Of a stretch of 64,000 nucleotides of DNA, positions 12,979 to 23,760 are shown in pieces. Below the pieces are notes generated by a model. That model was given only the letters and a program-made list of their open reading frames with translations. It was not told the origin of the DNA and searched no databases. How positions within the stretch are numbered: position 1 is the first letter of the stretch; the number at the start of each line of letters is the position of its first letter. The position numbers were made by a program, and so were the translations under genes. This DNA comes from Micropterix aruncella (Eukaryota; Arthropoda; Insecta; Lepidoptera; Micropterigidae), in contig OX155954.1 of NCBI GenBank assembly GCA_944548615.1, positions 4,293,424 to 4,357,423 on the forward strand. Direction: 5' to 3'.

Positions 12979-13160
12979 TCTGTCTTTTATTTAGTTTTAT
13001 ATTTTTATGTTTTTTTTCTTGTTCAATGTTAGCAATAATTTAGTTATGTAATCATTTATTTTTAGACTTACTCTCTAGCTTTAACATTAAAGGGCGAATT
13101 GGATTCATATGTAATGCCCTTGAATACTATTTGAAACTAATAAATAATAAATAAATATTA
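12080..13160 (+). mobile_element. 5'-truncated LINE, RT C-terminal half (CR1/Jockey group)
   Basis: Retroelement sequence begins near 12080 with FLIFINDLPKF followed by the RT catalytic box FADDLKKF, so everything upstream in the RT, and the endonuclease, is missing. The frame stays open to a TAA at 12978, encoding the thumb and C-terminal region (VRDLGITFD, RSILEYNSVIW, VERIQRKF), the order seen in CR1/Jockey-type ORF2. After about 160 bp of 3' UTR the element ends in a TAATAAATAATAAATAAATA tail. The residues between 11989 and 12080 do not look retroelement-derived. The open frame suggests fairly recent insertion; it lacks the 5' functions. Confidence 0.85.
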
Positions 13161-15289
13161 CAGGATGGATTTCGCTCGTGTTTTAGCCGATAATCTCAAT
13201 TTTATTTTAATTTATTTCACCATTAATAGCATATCGGTCTCTAACATTTAATAAATTCTTTAATTTGTATATTGTGCCTCGTAAATTCAATCAAAAGCTA
13301 TATTTTTAGATTAAAACTAGCATGCTATCTGCTCTCGGTGTCGAGCTATACCGATTTGTCAATTTGCGCTGACGCGAAAATGGTTGTTGTGAGTAGGGCC
13401 TCCTTCACCTGTCCCCGCCCTCTTGAGGCGGCGCGGCGGTTCAATATTTAAAATAAACTGAATTATGCGCCGATTTGAATTATACTAAAACCATCACTGT
13501 CGAGCTTCTAGTGACTCATTATGATTTTTGAAGTATGTCTGGTAGGTATCTGTACTAATCTGTAGTATCTGACGTTAACTTGTTGACGTATTCACGTGAC
13601 ATAAAAGGAAACTGAAGTATCCACGATAGACATCTCGTTTCTTAGTAGATTTTTTTCATTGTATTGTAATGTATTGTATTAGTCATCAAATGCAAATTGT
13701 ACGCTCATAAACACTGGGGCGCAATGAATCCGGGTCACCAGCATACACCTTAATCTCTCGTAAACTAATAATCCTAGCTTATTCAGTATTTACCACATTA
13801 ATAATGAATATTGAATACCAGGACGCTTCTTATATATTTTTTGTAACAGAACAGAAACAAAAGCAAAAACAAATGTAATGAATTCGTAGTTCGATTGTCA
13901 AAATAAAATTTCCTTTTTTTTATCCTTCTTGATGGCATTACTTTATAGCAACTAAGATCTAATATTATTATATCAACCGTAATTTAAACACTAGTTAAAA
14001 CACAATACATAACCAAAGCATTAAAACCAAAACGCCTGTAACGGACCTTAAGTCTATTACATGCGATCATCAAATGCATCGACTTCCAGTGAAATCCACT
14101 GACACAATTCAGCTATTATTTTGACTCGTGTAGCTATGAATCAGCACGATGAAACAATGCTTTTAATCGGAATATTTTCGGATTGCATCATTTCACGGCC
14201 TATTTAAACCGGCGAAAAAGCAACCAAATTATCATACCCCGAGTGATCACCTTCTCCCAAGGTTGCGACGGAATATCCGGTACCCCTCTTACGAGGTCGC
14301 TCAACGGATCCGGCTCCTTGGTTTCCTTTCCTTACCTTTCCCAGTCCTCGTGACTGGGAAAGAATCCTTCATCCACTGTTCCTACATAACCTCCGTCGCG
14401 CAACCCTCGCGTCTCGATAAAGTACTTCGCGCGCTCGTTACTCACCGGCAAATACGTTCTTCCTCACATAAAATTCACTTCAAATCGGTCGAGAGTCCTT
14501 CACTCTATTCGGCAAGCGTTATAACTGGCAATATTCAAATCTTCGATCAATAAATTCCTTCAACTTCGTTCAAAACCGCCTTTCATTACGGAGATAACTC
14601 GTAAGTTGACACCACCACCTCACACCGAACAATTTGGAGTCTTGTAAGGGGTGGTCCCTCACATGCCTCTTATAATATTTTACACCAACTACTAAAAGCT
14701 CCTGTACGAGATTTTTTGAATTTAAGTGCCTTTTCCTTCCATGGTTATGATGTTCTCCTGCATACGCAACAACGCAGGTAATTCGTGAAATGAGTGACGC
14801 GATAGAGTGCGTAGCATATTCTTCCCAATCTATCGCATAGAGCCTCTAGCTGTCCCTCGTAAGGCAAACTTTTAAACGTTGGCAAACGTTGAAATATTAT
14901 ATAACAAGTTGCAACACGTCATATCAATTCATACAATTCTTCATCATGATTTAGCGGTAGATAAATTCAATGATGTTTCATCTACATCAATAAAAGAGAC
15001 AACGCTGTTCAAACTGTAACCGGTAAAGTGTTGGTTTTGTTAGATGAAATCATTACGTAGATGATAAACGGTGTGGTTTCTTGTTTGTCACTCCGATAAG
15101 GTCCTTTCGAGTTAGTGGATCTAGATAGTTCTCGCCGTACCTACTATCCCAGCCGATCGGTCTGTAATTGATATCAGGCTGAGTAATGGCATAGTATGCC
15201 GATTTTGGCATAGCTACGTTCAATGTGTAACTTATATTCCTAAAAAAAATATATTCGCTGTATTTAACGATATATCGTATGCTGCTATT
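13161..15289. other. Non-coding; a GC-richer island at 14230-14680
   Basis: No gene with recognisable domains. The island at about 14230-14680 is richer in G+C than its surroundings, contains an open frame of 96 codons (14263-14553) and an AATAAA at 14549-14554. With TGTAACGG at 14037 it could be a solo LTR, but no target duplication or partner was found, so this is only a suggestion. Confidence 0.35.
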
Positions 15290-15294
15290 GCAAC

Positions 15295-15770
15295 ATTTCA
15301 AAATTCTGCAGCATCTTTAAAGGGGGGGGGGGGGGGGCTACAATAGACAGCCAAAAAAAAAATTTTTTTTTTTTACCCTTAATTGAAATCTATTCATGGA
15401 TTTTTTACCTCTTGAAATATAACAATAATAAGTTATTGTTAATTTTTTTTAGATCATCTAGAAAATTCACATGCAAAAATTGATATCTTAGATTGCTTTT
15501 TACGCTCGCTGTTCCGGCGCAAACATATACCGTCATTTCTGCAGCGGTACAAAGATTTGCAATTCAAAACATCAAAAATATATTTTTTCACTATTGCAAA
15601 AAATATTTCTAATTTTCAAATGTTAATCAAACTGATATAAAAGATTCATGATCAGATTTCAACTTTAGGTTTTTGAAAAAATCATGAAAACATGTTTATT
15701 TCAGACTTCTAAACCAGCCCCCCCCCCCCCCCTCAAGATCCAGTTGCAAAGTTTAGAGCGACACTATATA
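15295..15770. mobile_element. Foldback-like element bounded by G16 and C15 tracts
   Basis: A G16 run (15322-15337) and a C15 run (15718-15732) face each other across about 380 bp. The outer flanks are also inverted relatives: GCAGCATCTTTAAAG before the G run, against CTCAAGATCCAGTTGC after the C run. This fits a non-coding MITE or foldback element with homopolymer-containing imperfect ends. The interior is A/T-rich with no ORF. Class and target duplication are unresolved. Confidence 0.5.
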
Positions 15771-16790
15771 CCCATGTCTCTATTAGGAAGTAAGTGCTGC
15801 GTTTCAATACGAACTTGAAACGCCATTTCAATACGAACTTGAATCATTTAGGCACAACCCGAGTTACATTGCGCGACTTGTTCTATTTGACAACCGTTAT
15901 TGACCGTAATTAATGTTTTCTTGTTGCCGCCATGTTTGTGGACTACGATGAAAGACTACTGTTAACAAAAATACCGTAACACGTGTTTTTTTATTGACAT
16001 TATCAACAAGATCCTCTTAAGCGCTTAGACTGTGATCCATTAGCAAGGTTTTATCCACCCACATCACACAAATGTTTAGCTAAAAAAGTTATACGAATAG
16101 TAACGAGTAGATAAAAGTTTAGTGGTTAAGTTACATGTGATTAAAGTTGCATTAAATAATGTACCATACCTTATTAGAAATATCCTCAAAAACGGGGCCA
16201 AAATGAGTGACATATTGTGATTTTAAAATAACATATCTCTGGGTCGATGTACAAGTCAATAAGTGTCGATGTAAAAGTCAACTAAAGGAGTTTGAAATAT
16301 TTCAAACGTCATTAGTTTTTAGTAAAAAATATGAACTAAGAAACACCTGCAATAGGCCATCGTAGCTGCAACACCCACGACGTGATACTTGTTAGGAGAC
16401 AATAGCAAGTGAGACAGAATGAAGCTCATTAAAACGAAAAGACACTTGAAAACTGTTAAAAAATAACAATATCATTTATGTAAATACAACTGCATCATAA
16501 CAAGTAGGTACATTTAAAAAATACATTTCCACAAAATACATTTCCACAAAATACATTCCACAAAATACATTTCCACAAAAAATGTAGGGCGTCATTGGAG
16601 GTTTCATTTCTTTATTACATAAACTAAGAAGCCTCACAATTTCGCCCAGAATCTAATTTTGCCCGCTGTAATCAAATTTGTTTCAATTAACAAACTGTCA
16701 ATATGTTTAATTTAAAAAAAAAGCTTGTCAATATAATTAATAATACATTTATTGTCGGACTTCTTTGGCAAGTGTCAATATTACAGCAGA
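15771..16790. other. Non-coding, one small minisatellite
   Basis: No gene seen. 16521-16581 is about four copies of a 14-16 bp unit (ACATTTCCACAAAAT). Confidence 0.5.
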
Positions 16791-16794
16791 TATA

Positions 16795-16910
16795 AAATCG
16801 AAGACTATCGCGGTTGTTTGACATTATAAATAGCATAGAAACGATTTTACCTCGTGAAATTTGTAGCACCCGACGTTTCGGTGACGTTGCAGCCGCCGTT
16901 GTCGACAATG
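16795..16910 (+). repeat. Hairpin-element family F, single arm (copy 1)
   Basis: Matches the left arm of the complete hairpin element at 50350-50623: ATCGAAGACTATCGCGGTTG, then GTGAAATTTGTAG and CCGACGTTTCGGTGACGTTG, ending at CCGCCGTTGTC. Neither loop nor second arm is present. Confidence 0.85.
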
Positions 16911-17004
16911 ACGGCTGAGCAGAGCCTTGATTTCCCAGCACCTTTATCCGCCCCGTTCCCACCACCTTTATTCATTTCATCCGTCACTTTCTGTTAACCG
17001 TCAG

Positions 17005-17235
17005 TCTTTTTTAGCCTTTATGGTAACAGCCCACCTTAATGCACCACTACGGTAACGACAGTTATCTTACAGGCGACCGGTTTTTATAACATCACGTAAT
17101 AGTACTCAGGCAGTCACCCGTAAGCAGCGTCGGGCGTGGTCACTAATTACTGACCACACCCAACGCTGCATAACTTCGGTGATATGACGGGAACCAGTGT
17201 TTCAACGCGGCTACGGATATCACAATCGTAATGAC
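17005..17235. repeat. Dispersed repeat family S, copy 1
   Basis: Shares ordered blocks with 23560-23760 (CTTAATGC, ATCACGT, AGTACTCAG, CAGTCAC, ACGCTGC, GTGAT-TGACG-GAACC). It carries a 19 bp-arm imperfect hairpin at about 17124-17170 (GCAGCGTCGGGCGTGGTCA and its near complement). Non-coding; possibly a SINE or MITE. Confidence 0.6.
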
Positions 17236-17533
17236 TTACAATCATTAATATCTCCTAGAAGATACCGACCGAAGATGCTTTCGGCGCGGATGGCGCGCGT
17301 ACAGCGTGGAAATTACCTACGGAAATTTTGTGTGTCAATTTTTGTTTTTTGTAATTTATTTATTTATTTATTTATTTATTTATTTTCAGGAAAACCAACA
17401 GCTAATTATAATTTAACAAAGCCGGAGTAACATAACAGAGAGCCAATTAAAGGTTTTCACGTTTAAATAACAGTGTAGAAACATATGTGATCTTTCAATT
17501 AAAGCTATCGTATAAAAATGCATCAAAAATTAT

Positions 17534-19394
17534 TCAACAATTAATGCTAAAAAATTCACTGTTCAGCCGCTGCCTAGCTGAGTTAACACTCGTACAGAAT
17601 AGATCAAAGTCAAAGCGTTTAATCATGTCATTGAAATTGTCACTTGTTCGCCACAGAAATGCATTTTGCCTATAGTTGGTACCAGCATGAGGAACATGAA
17701 GAGCAGGGTTAAATCTATTGAGTTTGGAAGGAACACGGAGATTAATTTTATTTAGTAAGTCAGGACAGTTAATAATATTGGAGGTAATTTTTAGCAGTTT
17801 CACGTCGTTTAATCAAGGGGAGGACATGAAATTTCTTGCATAAATTGAAATAGTTAGATGAGCTGTATGGGATTTTCAGACGGAAGCAGAGATATTTCAC
17901 GAATTTAATTTGAATGCGCTCGATTCTATTTATATATTTGTCATAACAAGGGTTCCATACCTGAGATGCATATTCCAAGATGCTTCTGACAAAAGTGCAG
18001 TAAAGGATCTTGAAAGTTTTAGCACGGTGAAAGTAAGTTGCACTCCTCATAACAAAACCTAAAGCTTTGGAAGCTTTAGAAACAATAGATTGAACGTGAT
18101 TATCGAACAGTAGATGAGAATCATGAATGACACCAAGATCTTTAACCACGCTGCATCTCTGCAAGGTATGAAACTTTAATGAGTAAGAGGCTAGAGTAAA
18201 TAGTTTTTTACGGGTGTAGGTGACAACGGTGCACTTGGATGGATTGAGGTCAATTTTATTAGAGAGACAGAAACTGTCCAATCTTGAAAGGTCCGCCTGA
18301 AGGTCGGAGACATCACCGAGCGATTTAATTATTTTGAAAATCTTCATGTCATCAGCAAAACATAGTAAGTGACTATTTAGAAAACAGCTAGCTATATCAT
18401 TGATGAAAATTAAGAACAGCAATGGACCAAGTAGTGAGCCCTGCGGTACACCGCTAGGGATAGCAACCCAACTAGAAATATAGTTTTTGATGACGATAGC
18501 TTGGGAGCGATTATTGATATAGGAGGAGAACCATCGGAGGAGGTCCCCTTGTATACCCATAAACTTAAGCTTGTTCAAGAGTAGTCTGTGGTCAATCCTG
18601 TCAAAGGCTTTACTGTAATCAGTGTAGACTACGTCTACTCGATAGCCGTGATCCATAGCGTCAGTCAAGAAGTCATTAAAAAGGATAAGATTGGACACCG
18701 TCGAGCGACCCCTGATAAAACCATGTTGCGACGGATTGATAGAGTTTTGGAGAGCGGCATATACTTGGTTATAGACGACTCGTTCGAATATTTTGGCAAT
18801 AACGCATAATTTCGAAATGGGTCTATAATTAGTCATTTCTGTCTTCGAGCCCTTCTTATGTATGGGTGAAACAAAAGCCGACTTCCAGATACTGGGGAAT
18901 TCGCAATTAGCTAAGGATTTGCGAAACAACAGGGATATTGGAACACAAACAATTTTAGCGCAGCCAATTAGAAATATTGGACTGATATTATCAGGTCCAG
19001 CCGACTTGGAAGTGTCTAAATGAAGTAACAATTTTTCCACGTCGTGATCATTGACCTCTATGCTACAGATATCATTTGCCTGGGAAGGAATAACGTCGTT
19101 GAAGTCGGGTGGTGCCAAATCAGTAGGCTGCATATCCGGTACCAAAAATGTAGAAGAGAAGTACTGGGAAAACGCTTCACACACGGAATTTCCAGTGGTC
19201 GCAATCAAGTCAAGGTACTTGAGAGGTGTCGGAATGCTATTGGATTTAAAGCGATTATTTATAAATGACCAGAAGTTTTTTGGATGTTTTTCGATACCAT
19301 CTTCTATAGATGTGATGTATGATTTGAAACACTGACTCTCTAATAAATGAACCCTATCCCGTAATAATTTAAAGGTTTCTTGATCCGTTTTCAT
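17534..19394 (-). pseudogene. LINE ORF2 reverse transcriptase
   Basis: Reverse transcriptase of the LINE. The main frame (19394-17769, 541 codons) contains NYRPISKLCVIAKIFERVV, DYSKAFDRIDH with the first palm aspartate, GVPQGSLLGPLLFLIFIND and the catalytic box FADDMKIF, then the thumb with VKDLGV and RSILEYASQVW. A 1-base slip at 17788-17792 moves the last ~80 codons to the frame ending at 17534. Upstream, the same frame is readable to about 19590 but is cut by the TAG at 19464-19466, probably a former Trp codon. The catalytic residues are present; the ORF is not intact. Confidence 0.93.
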
Positions 19395-19566
19395 ATTATA
19401 TGTTTTGATTTTTTTATGGAATTTATATTTTTCTTTAATGAGCTTTATTAGTGCTGGAGAATACTACTTAGGATATGAGCTATTAGACATAATTTTGGTA
19501 GGAACGAATTGAGTTATTAATTGGTCAAGAACACAGTAAAAATATTTAACGGCTTCCTCAAGAGAC

Positions 19567-20432
19567 CTATGTAGATGAGAATTCTGTGCTCCAATCGACT
19601 TCAGCTAATTTAGAGTTAATAGAGTCATAGTTACAATTATTATACAGAAACTTAATATACGACTTGGATTTTAAGTGTGGAATATGTATATAATTAATAC
19701 TGGCTAGAAGAGCTTTGTGGTGAGGGTCAAGGGGAACCAGGGGGTCGAGACATTCAATTACCGTTACTTCATCATTTGACAAGACGAGATCTAAGATTTT
19801 TCCATATACATTCCTCACACCGTTAAATTGGCGAAGATCATGAGTATTCAGTTCGTCGATGAGTAGTGATTCAGCAATAGACGAATAACTAGACGGCAAG
19901 AGATGTAAATCAGAGCTGGGTATCCAGTCAATACCACTTAGGTTGAAATCACCCAACAAGATGAACTTATCTGATGGATTAGTGATAATAATGTCATTTA
20001 GTTTGTTTAAATAATTTTCTAACTGATCCAACATAGACAGACCCATGTTTTGTTTACAAAGATATAAGCAACAAATATGGACGTTGATAAAGGATTTATT
20101 TTTGTGTTTAATTGAAACCGATACCCATAGATCTTCGGCAGAAGATTGGAAGGTAGTCTGAGGAACAGCGAGAATATTAGAACTGCTATTAGCGTTCCCC
20201 CTCCTCTGGATTGACCTGTCAGGTCATAGTCCCTATCACGACGCCACACCACATACCTGTCAAAAAGTTCATAGCTATTGAAACTGCTCATGAGCCACGT
20301 CTCAGTTAGTACGATAATATCATACGAGCATAAGCAAATGTTACGATAAAAAATGGATGTCTTAGAACGAAGGCCTCTGACGTTCTGATAATAGATATTT
20401 AAGTCGGTGCTACCCATTAAGAGACCCCACAC
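19567..20432 (-). pseudogene. LINE ORF2 APE-type endonuclease, frameshifted
   Basis: Two overlapping frames (20432-20019 and 20046-19567) make up an apurinic-type endonuclease, the domain that nicks target DNA for priming. Visible motifs: YYQNVRGLRSK (Asn of the active site), LTETWL (catalytic Glu), then in the second frame LLGDFNLSGIDW (catalytic Asp/Asn) and a degenerate end, PLDPHHKALL, where the family has an S-D-H motif. The break lies in the 28-base overlap. A second break near 19580 separates the domain from RT. Confidence 0.9.
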
Positions 20433-20900
20433 ATAATACCAGAATAAATTCAGTGAAACCTAAAGTAAAGAAAGTAATTGAAAATTTCCAATAAATGTAA
20501 ATATGATTTAGATACATAACCATGTTCTGTCCAATGGCATAAGTAAAGAGTAACATTGTGAGTGATAAATGAATTATTAAATATAAAACAATAGAATTAG
20601 TACGATCAGGGTAGGCAGACGATATAGGCGAGCATAGCTGACTAGCGAAAATGCAGTATGGAAACCGGTGTCTGACGTGATCATCCTGCACGTGTGAATG
20701 ACGAGTGAGCGGGGCAGCGGCGAAAGCAAGGGTTACAAACATTTTTATACTGAGAAGGAATGAAGCGGGTATTTATAACACTATTTCTAAGCAATTCAAT
20801 ACATACAATACGAAAAAATGAACTGCACTGATAAGTGCGATAGTTTCACACAGGTACATCTTAAATAGCGATGGGAAATATACAACAGCATAGAGACGGA

Positions 20901-21500
20901 TTAAGCAACTTTGTTTAAATCAGACACATTGTTGACGATGAACACTGGGGAAGTGTCATTTTTCCGGATATGGATTTTCCCGTATTTCACCCAGACGTAC
21001 TTGATCCCTTTCTCGTTCCCGAAGGTCTTCGTCTTGTTTAGCAAGGACTTGGAATCCGCGTTGAGGTGATCGTTAACGTAGATGCGACGAGCAGAGTCAC
21101 GGAACCCTATGTCGGGGGCCGCGAGGGACTTGCATAATCTCGCTGCTGCCACGAACTCCTCCTTAACATACCGGTTAGTGAAGCTCACGATTATTGATTT
21201 GTCGTTGGAGCCATATACTGGAACTCTGTGCAGGTAGTTGATTTGCGTCCTTGGAATGCTAAAATTGATTACTTTACTAACGGAATCAATTATTGAGAAA
21301 AGATTTTCATCTTTACGCACTGGAACTCCTTTGATTTCAACGTTGTTGAGACGGGACCTCTGGTCAGCAGCCGATTGCTGAGTTTTGAGTTCAGCGACGT
21401 CTTTCTCCAGGACATTGATTGATAACTGTAAGCCTTCGATTTTGGAAACCCTTGACTCCATCTCCGGATTTATCAATAGATACACCTCTGAATGAACCAA
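20901..21500 (-). CDS. LINE ORF1, FP-like nucleic-acid-binding protein
   Basis: 199 codons, uninterrupted. The N-terminus (about residues 15-55) has heptad-like spacing (VSKIEGLQLSINVLEKDVAEL), suggesting a coiled coil. The rest matches the FP-type domain shared by LINE ORF1 proteins of moths and other insects and by the baculovirus FP protein: RLNNVEIKGVP, INYLHRVPVY, SIIVSFTNRYVKEEF, RIYVNDHLNADSK and YVWVKYGKIHIRK. Its expected role is RNA binding in the retrotransposition particle. The start is uncertain: the first ~12 residues may come from flanking DNA. The link to a LINE rather than a virus rests on the adjacent ORF2 on the same strand. Confidence 0.85.
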   Translation of the reverse strand: MVHSEVYLLINPEMESRVSKIEGLQLSINVLEKDVAELKTQQSAADQRSRLNNVEIKGVPVRKDENLFSIIDSVSKVINFSIPRTQINYLHRVPVYGSNDKSIIVSFTNRYVKEEFVAAARLCKSLAAPDIGFRDSARRIYVNDHLNADSKSLLNKTKTFGNEKGIKYVWVKYGKIHIRKNDTSPVFIVNNVSDLNKVA

Positions 21501-21835
21501 TTATTTATATGCATGTACTGTGTTTTGGTGAAAACTGCCATTACCATAATAATACTTTCCATGTATATAATTGTGGTCCTTATCGTTATTTATGTAGTGG
21601 AATAAATACAACATCGGTATTGTAAAAATATTATAGATTGATATAAATAGTTATCTGTTAAAATATAACATTTTAAAATAATCTACAGCAGTTTGAAAAG
21701 CGCCCTTTTTGAGAAATCTCTAATAACAATTATAATCTATAACGGTGCCACTAATATATTCTCGTTTATATATTCGAAGTCATCACTTGAAATACCTCAG
21801 AGCTGTGAGTTTCTCGCGCTATTAGAAATTGAAAA
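21501..21835 (+). promoter_or_regulatory. Upstream region of the transporter gene
   Basis: The 335 bp between the LINE and the ATG at 21836 must hold the proximal promoter and 5' UTR if the gene is expressed from a single exon. It is A/T-rich; TATATAA at 21564-21570 is a possible TATA box but not distinctive. The LINE insertion has probably displaced or shortened the original upstream region. Confidence 0.35.
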
Positions 21836-23353
21836 ATGTGTCTGCCCAAGAGCCAAAATGTGCCCTTCGAGACGGCGTTGGATTTGGCCGGATTCGGGAA
21901 ATATAACTATTTCATCTTCTTCGTTTCGTTCCTGTCGATGCTTGGTGCTATGACCGAGCTGACCGGCCTCAGCTTCCTCGTCCAGGCGTCTTCCTGCGAC
22001 CTCGAGCTCACGCTGGAGCAGCGAGGGATCCTAGCGGGAGCTCCCATGATTGGAATCGTCCTCACCGCCTACTTCTGGGGATACGTCACAGATGTGAAAG
22101 GGCGCAGAAGCTCATTGATGATATCAGTGTCTATTGGATTCGTGTCGTCGTTTCTGTCGAGTTTCGCGAACAGCATGGTGACAATGACAGTTTTGAAGTT
22201 TATATCTGTGTCGTTCTCATCCGGTGCGTCCGCCATAAGCTACACCTACCTCGCAGAATTCCAGCCGAAGAAGCACAGGGACAAATTTATAATTCTCCTC
22301 ACGTGTGGAAACATATTAACAGAAGCAGTTCTCGTTTTACTCACCTATCCAGTTTTAAATCTTTTAAGTTTTCATTACCCTATGCCTGCTCTAAATATAG
22401 TTTTCAGACCCTGGAGACTGTTAATAATGGTTTACAGCATGCCACTAGCTTTGAGTACTATCTGTTTATTATTCACGAGTGAAACTCCCAAATTCCTAAT
22501 GGCACAATCAAGAGTTAAGGAAGCAATGCTCGTCTTAAGAAAAATATATACTATGAACACTGGAGATCATAATTATCCAGTAGAATCGATACTCTTCGAA
22601 GATTCCGTTAATGTTAAGAAGCTCTCATTTTTTAGATCAATGTGGTACCAATGTTCGCCGTTATTTTCGAAACGATTCATTAAGCATACCATCGTCTTGT
22701 ATTTCTTCATTTTCTGGATTAATTACGTCATCAATGCTTATGCGATGTGGTTTCCATATATACTAAACAAATTCTTAGAAAATCTCAACAGAGACGTCAC
22801 AAACGAGAATTTCTGTCAAATATTTACATATAAATCAAATATTACTGACAGTCTCGATGTATCAATCGAAGAAATCTGCGACGATAAAATTAATCTATCA
22901 ACCCATCTCTCAATTCTCGTATACTCTTCTATAGGATGCGGATTAGCAGTTATCACAGCATTTCTAATAAAAAGTCTAGGTAATAAGTTAGTTTTAATAA
23001 TCATCTTAATATTGACTGGTGGGAGTGGGTTTATAATTTACTGGATTTACAATCCCTATATAGCTTTAATTCTATTTATATTTGTGGTGTACGCTTTCTT
23101 AGGCACTGGAATTATATCTATTTATATCGTAGAAGTTTTTCCTACTTACGTTAGGGGTATGGCGGTTAGTTTGTCTTTCATGGTCGCTAGAATGGCGTCA
23201 TTTAGTGGAACTTATATAAATGGAATCGTTTTCGAACCGTATTGTGACATCGTTTTGTTCGTGCATAGTTTAATAATATTTGCATGTGTCGCTTTGGCGT
23301 TTACGCTCCCAAACGACAAAAAGAAAGTTAACGAAAAAACTGCCGTCATCTAG
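21836..23353 (+). CDS. MFS transporter, SV2/SVOP-like, single exon
   Basis: 505-residue membrane transporter, intact and intronless. About 12 hydrophobic segments are visible, from IFFVSFLSMLGAM (about residues 27-39) to the last near the C-terminus. Sugar-porter/SV2-type signatures: GYVTDVKGRR in loop 2-3 (residues 82-91), EFQPKKHRDK (141-150) in loop 4-5, SETPKFL after TM6 (the PESPRFL position), and EVFPTYVRG in the second half. The length fits SVOP and organic-ion transporters of insects. The lumenal loop between TM7 and TM8 (about residues 315-355) is rather long, with several Cys and possible N-glycosylation sites. The substrate cannot be told. An AATAAA lies 118 bp after the stop. Lack of introns may reflect the tandemly expanded single-exon SV2-like genes of Lepidoptera or an old retrocopy. 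Confidence 0.92.
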   Translation: MCLPKSQNVPFETALDLAGFGKYNYFIFFVSFLSMLGAMTELTGLSFLVQASSCDLELTLEQRGILAGAPMIGIVLTAYFWGYVTDVKGRRSSLMISVSIGFVSSFLSSFANSMVTMTVLKFISVSFSSGASAISYTYLAEFQPKKHRDKFIILLTCGNILTEAVLVLLTYPVLNLLSFHYPMPALNIVFRPWRLLIMVYSMPLALSTICLLFTSETPKFLMAQSRVKEAMLVLRKIYTMNTGDHNYPVESILFEDSVNVKKLSFFRSMWYQCSPLFSKRFIKHTIVLYFFIFWINYVINAYAMWFPYILNKFLENLNRDVTNENFCQIFTYKSNITDSLDVSIEEICDDKINLSTHLSILVYSSIGCGLAVITAFLIKSLGNKLVLIIILILTGGSGFIIYWIYNPYIALILFIFVVYAFLGTGIISIYIVEVFPTYVRGMAVSLSFMVARMASFSGTYINGIVFEPYCDIVLFVHSLIIFACVALAFTLPNDKKKVNEKTAVI

Positions 23354-23470
23354 GTCGATTGACATTTTGATGATAATGACTGTAATCTATCGCTGTTATC
23401 TTGGTTTTCATCGAATCATGTATAGTTTTTAAGAAGTTTTAATTAAAAATGATTTCGACAATGTGGCGTC

Positions 23471-23476
23471 AATAAA
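23471..23476 (+). terminator. Polyadenylation signal of the transporter gene
   Basis: Canonical AATAAA 118 bp downstream of the TAG stop, the first such hexamer after the gene. Confidence 0.7.
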
Positions 23477-23559
23477 ATTGGAACCCGATTTTTAAAGTTA
23501 GAGTTCACAGCGTCAGAAAATAACGAGTTCATAGAAAAACCTGTTTTTTTTCTTGTCTT

Positions 23560-23760
23560 AACCTTGATGCCCTTTACGGTAACCTTAATGCCTAGCGACA
23601 ATTATTATAGGCAGCCGGCATCACGTGGCAGTACTCAGACAGTCACTCATCCAAGAACTGACTACGCCTGACGCTGCTTAGCTTCAGTGATGTCACGAGA
23701 ACCTGTGTTCGCGATAGAACCGAAAACGCGGGAACGGATGTTACGATACTCACAAGCAAT
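23560..23760. repeat. Dispersed repeat family S, copy 2
   Basis: Diverged relative of 17005-17235 in the same orientation, directly downstream of the transporter's poly(A) signal. Confidence 0.6.

Larger units (their letters stand above)
17350..21500 (-). mobile_element. LINE, CR1/Jockey group, near full length but broken
   Basis: Read on the minus strand: ORF1 with a baculovirus-FP-like domain (21500-20901), a gap of about 470 bp, an APE-type endonuclease (20432 to about 19567), RT (about 19590-17769) and a C-terminal piece in another frame (to 17534), then a 3' UTR and an (AAAT)n tail that shows on the plus strand as TTTA repeats at about 17349-17386. Lesions: a frame change at 20046/20019, another near 19580, a TAG at 19464-19466 and a frameshift in a T5 run at 17788-17792. 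The 5' end is uncertain, at or beyond 21500. No clear target duplication was found. Confidence 0.92.

Noticed and set aside
14263..14553. A 96-codon frame in a GC-richer island
   Set aside because: No domain or codon evidence; it may be part of a solo LTR, but the ends were not confirmed.
20901..21500. Integrated baculovirus FP gene
   Set aside because: The ORF sits just upstream of a LINE endonuclease/RT on the same strand, the known position of FP-type ORF1 in insect LINEs. No other viral gene is near.
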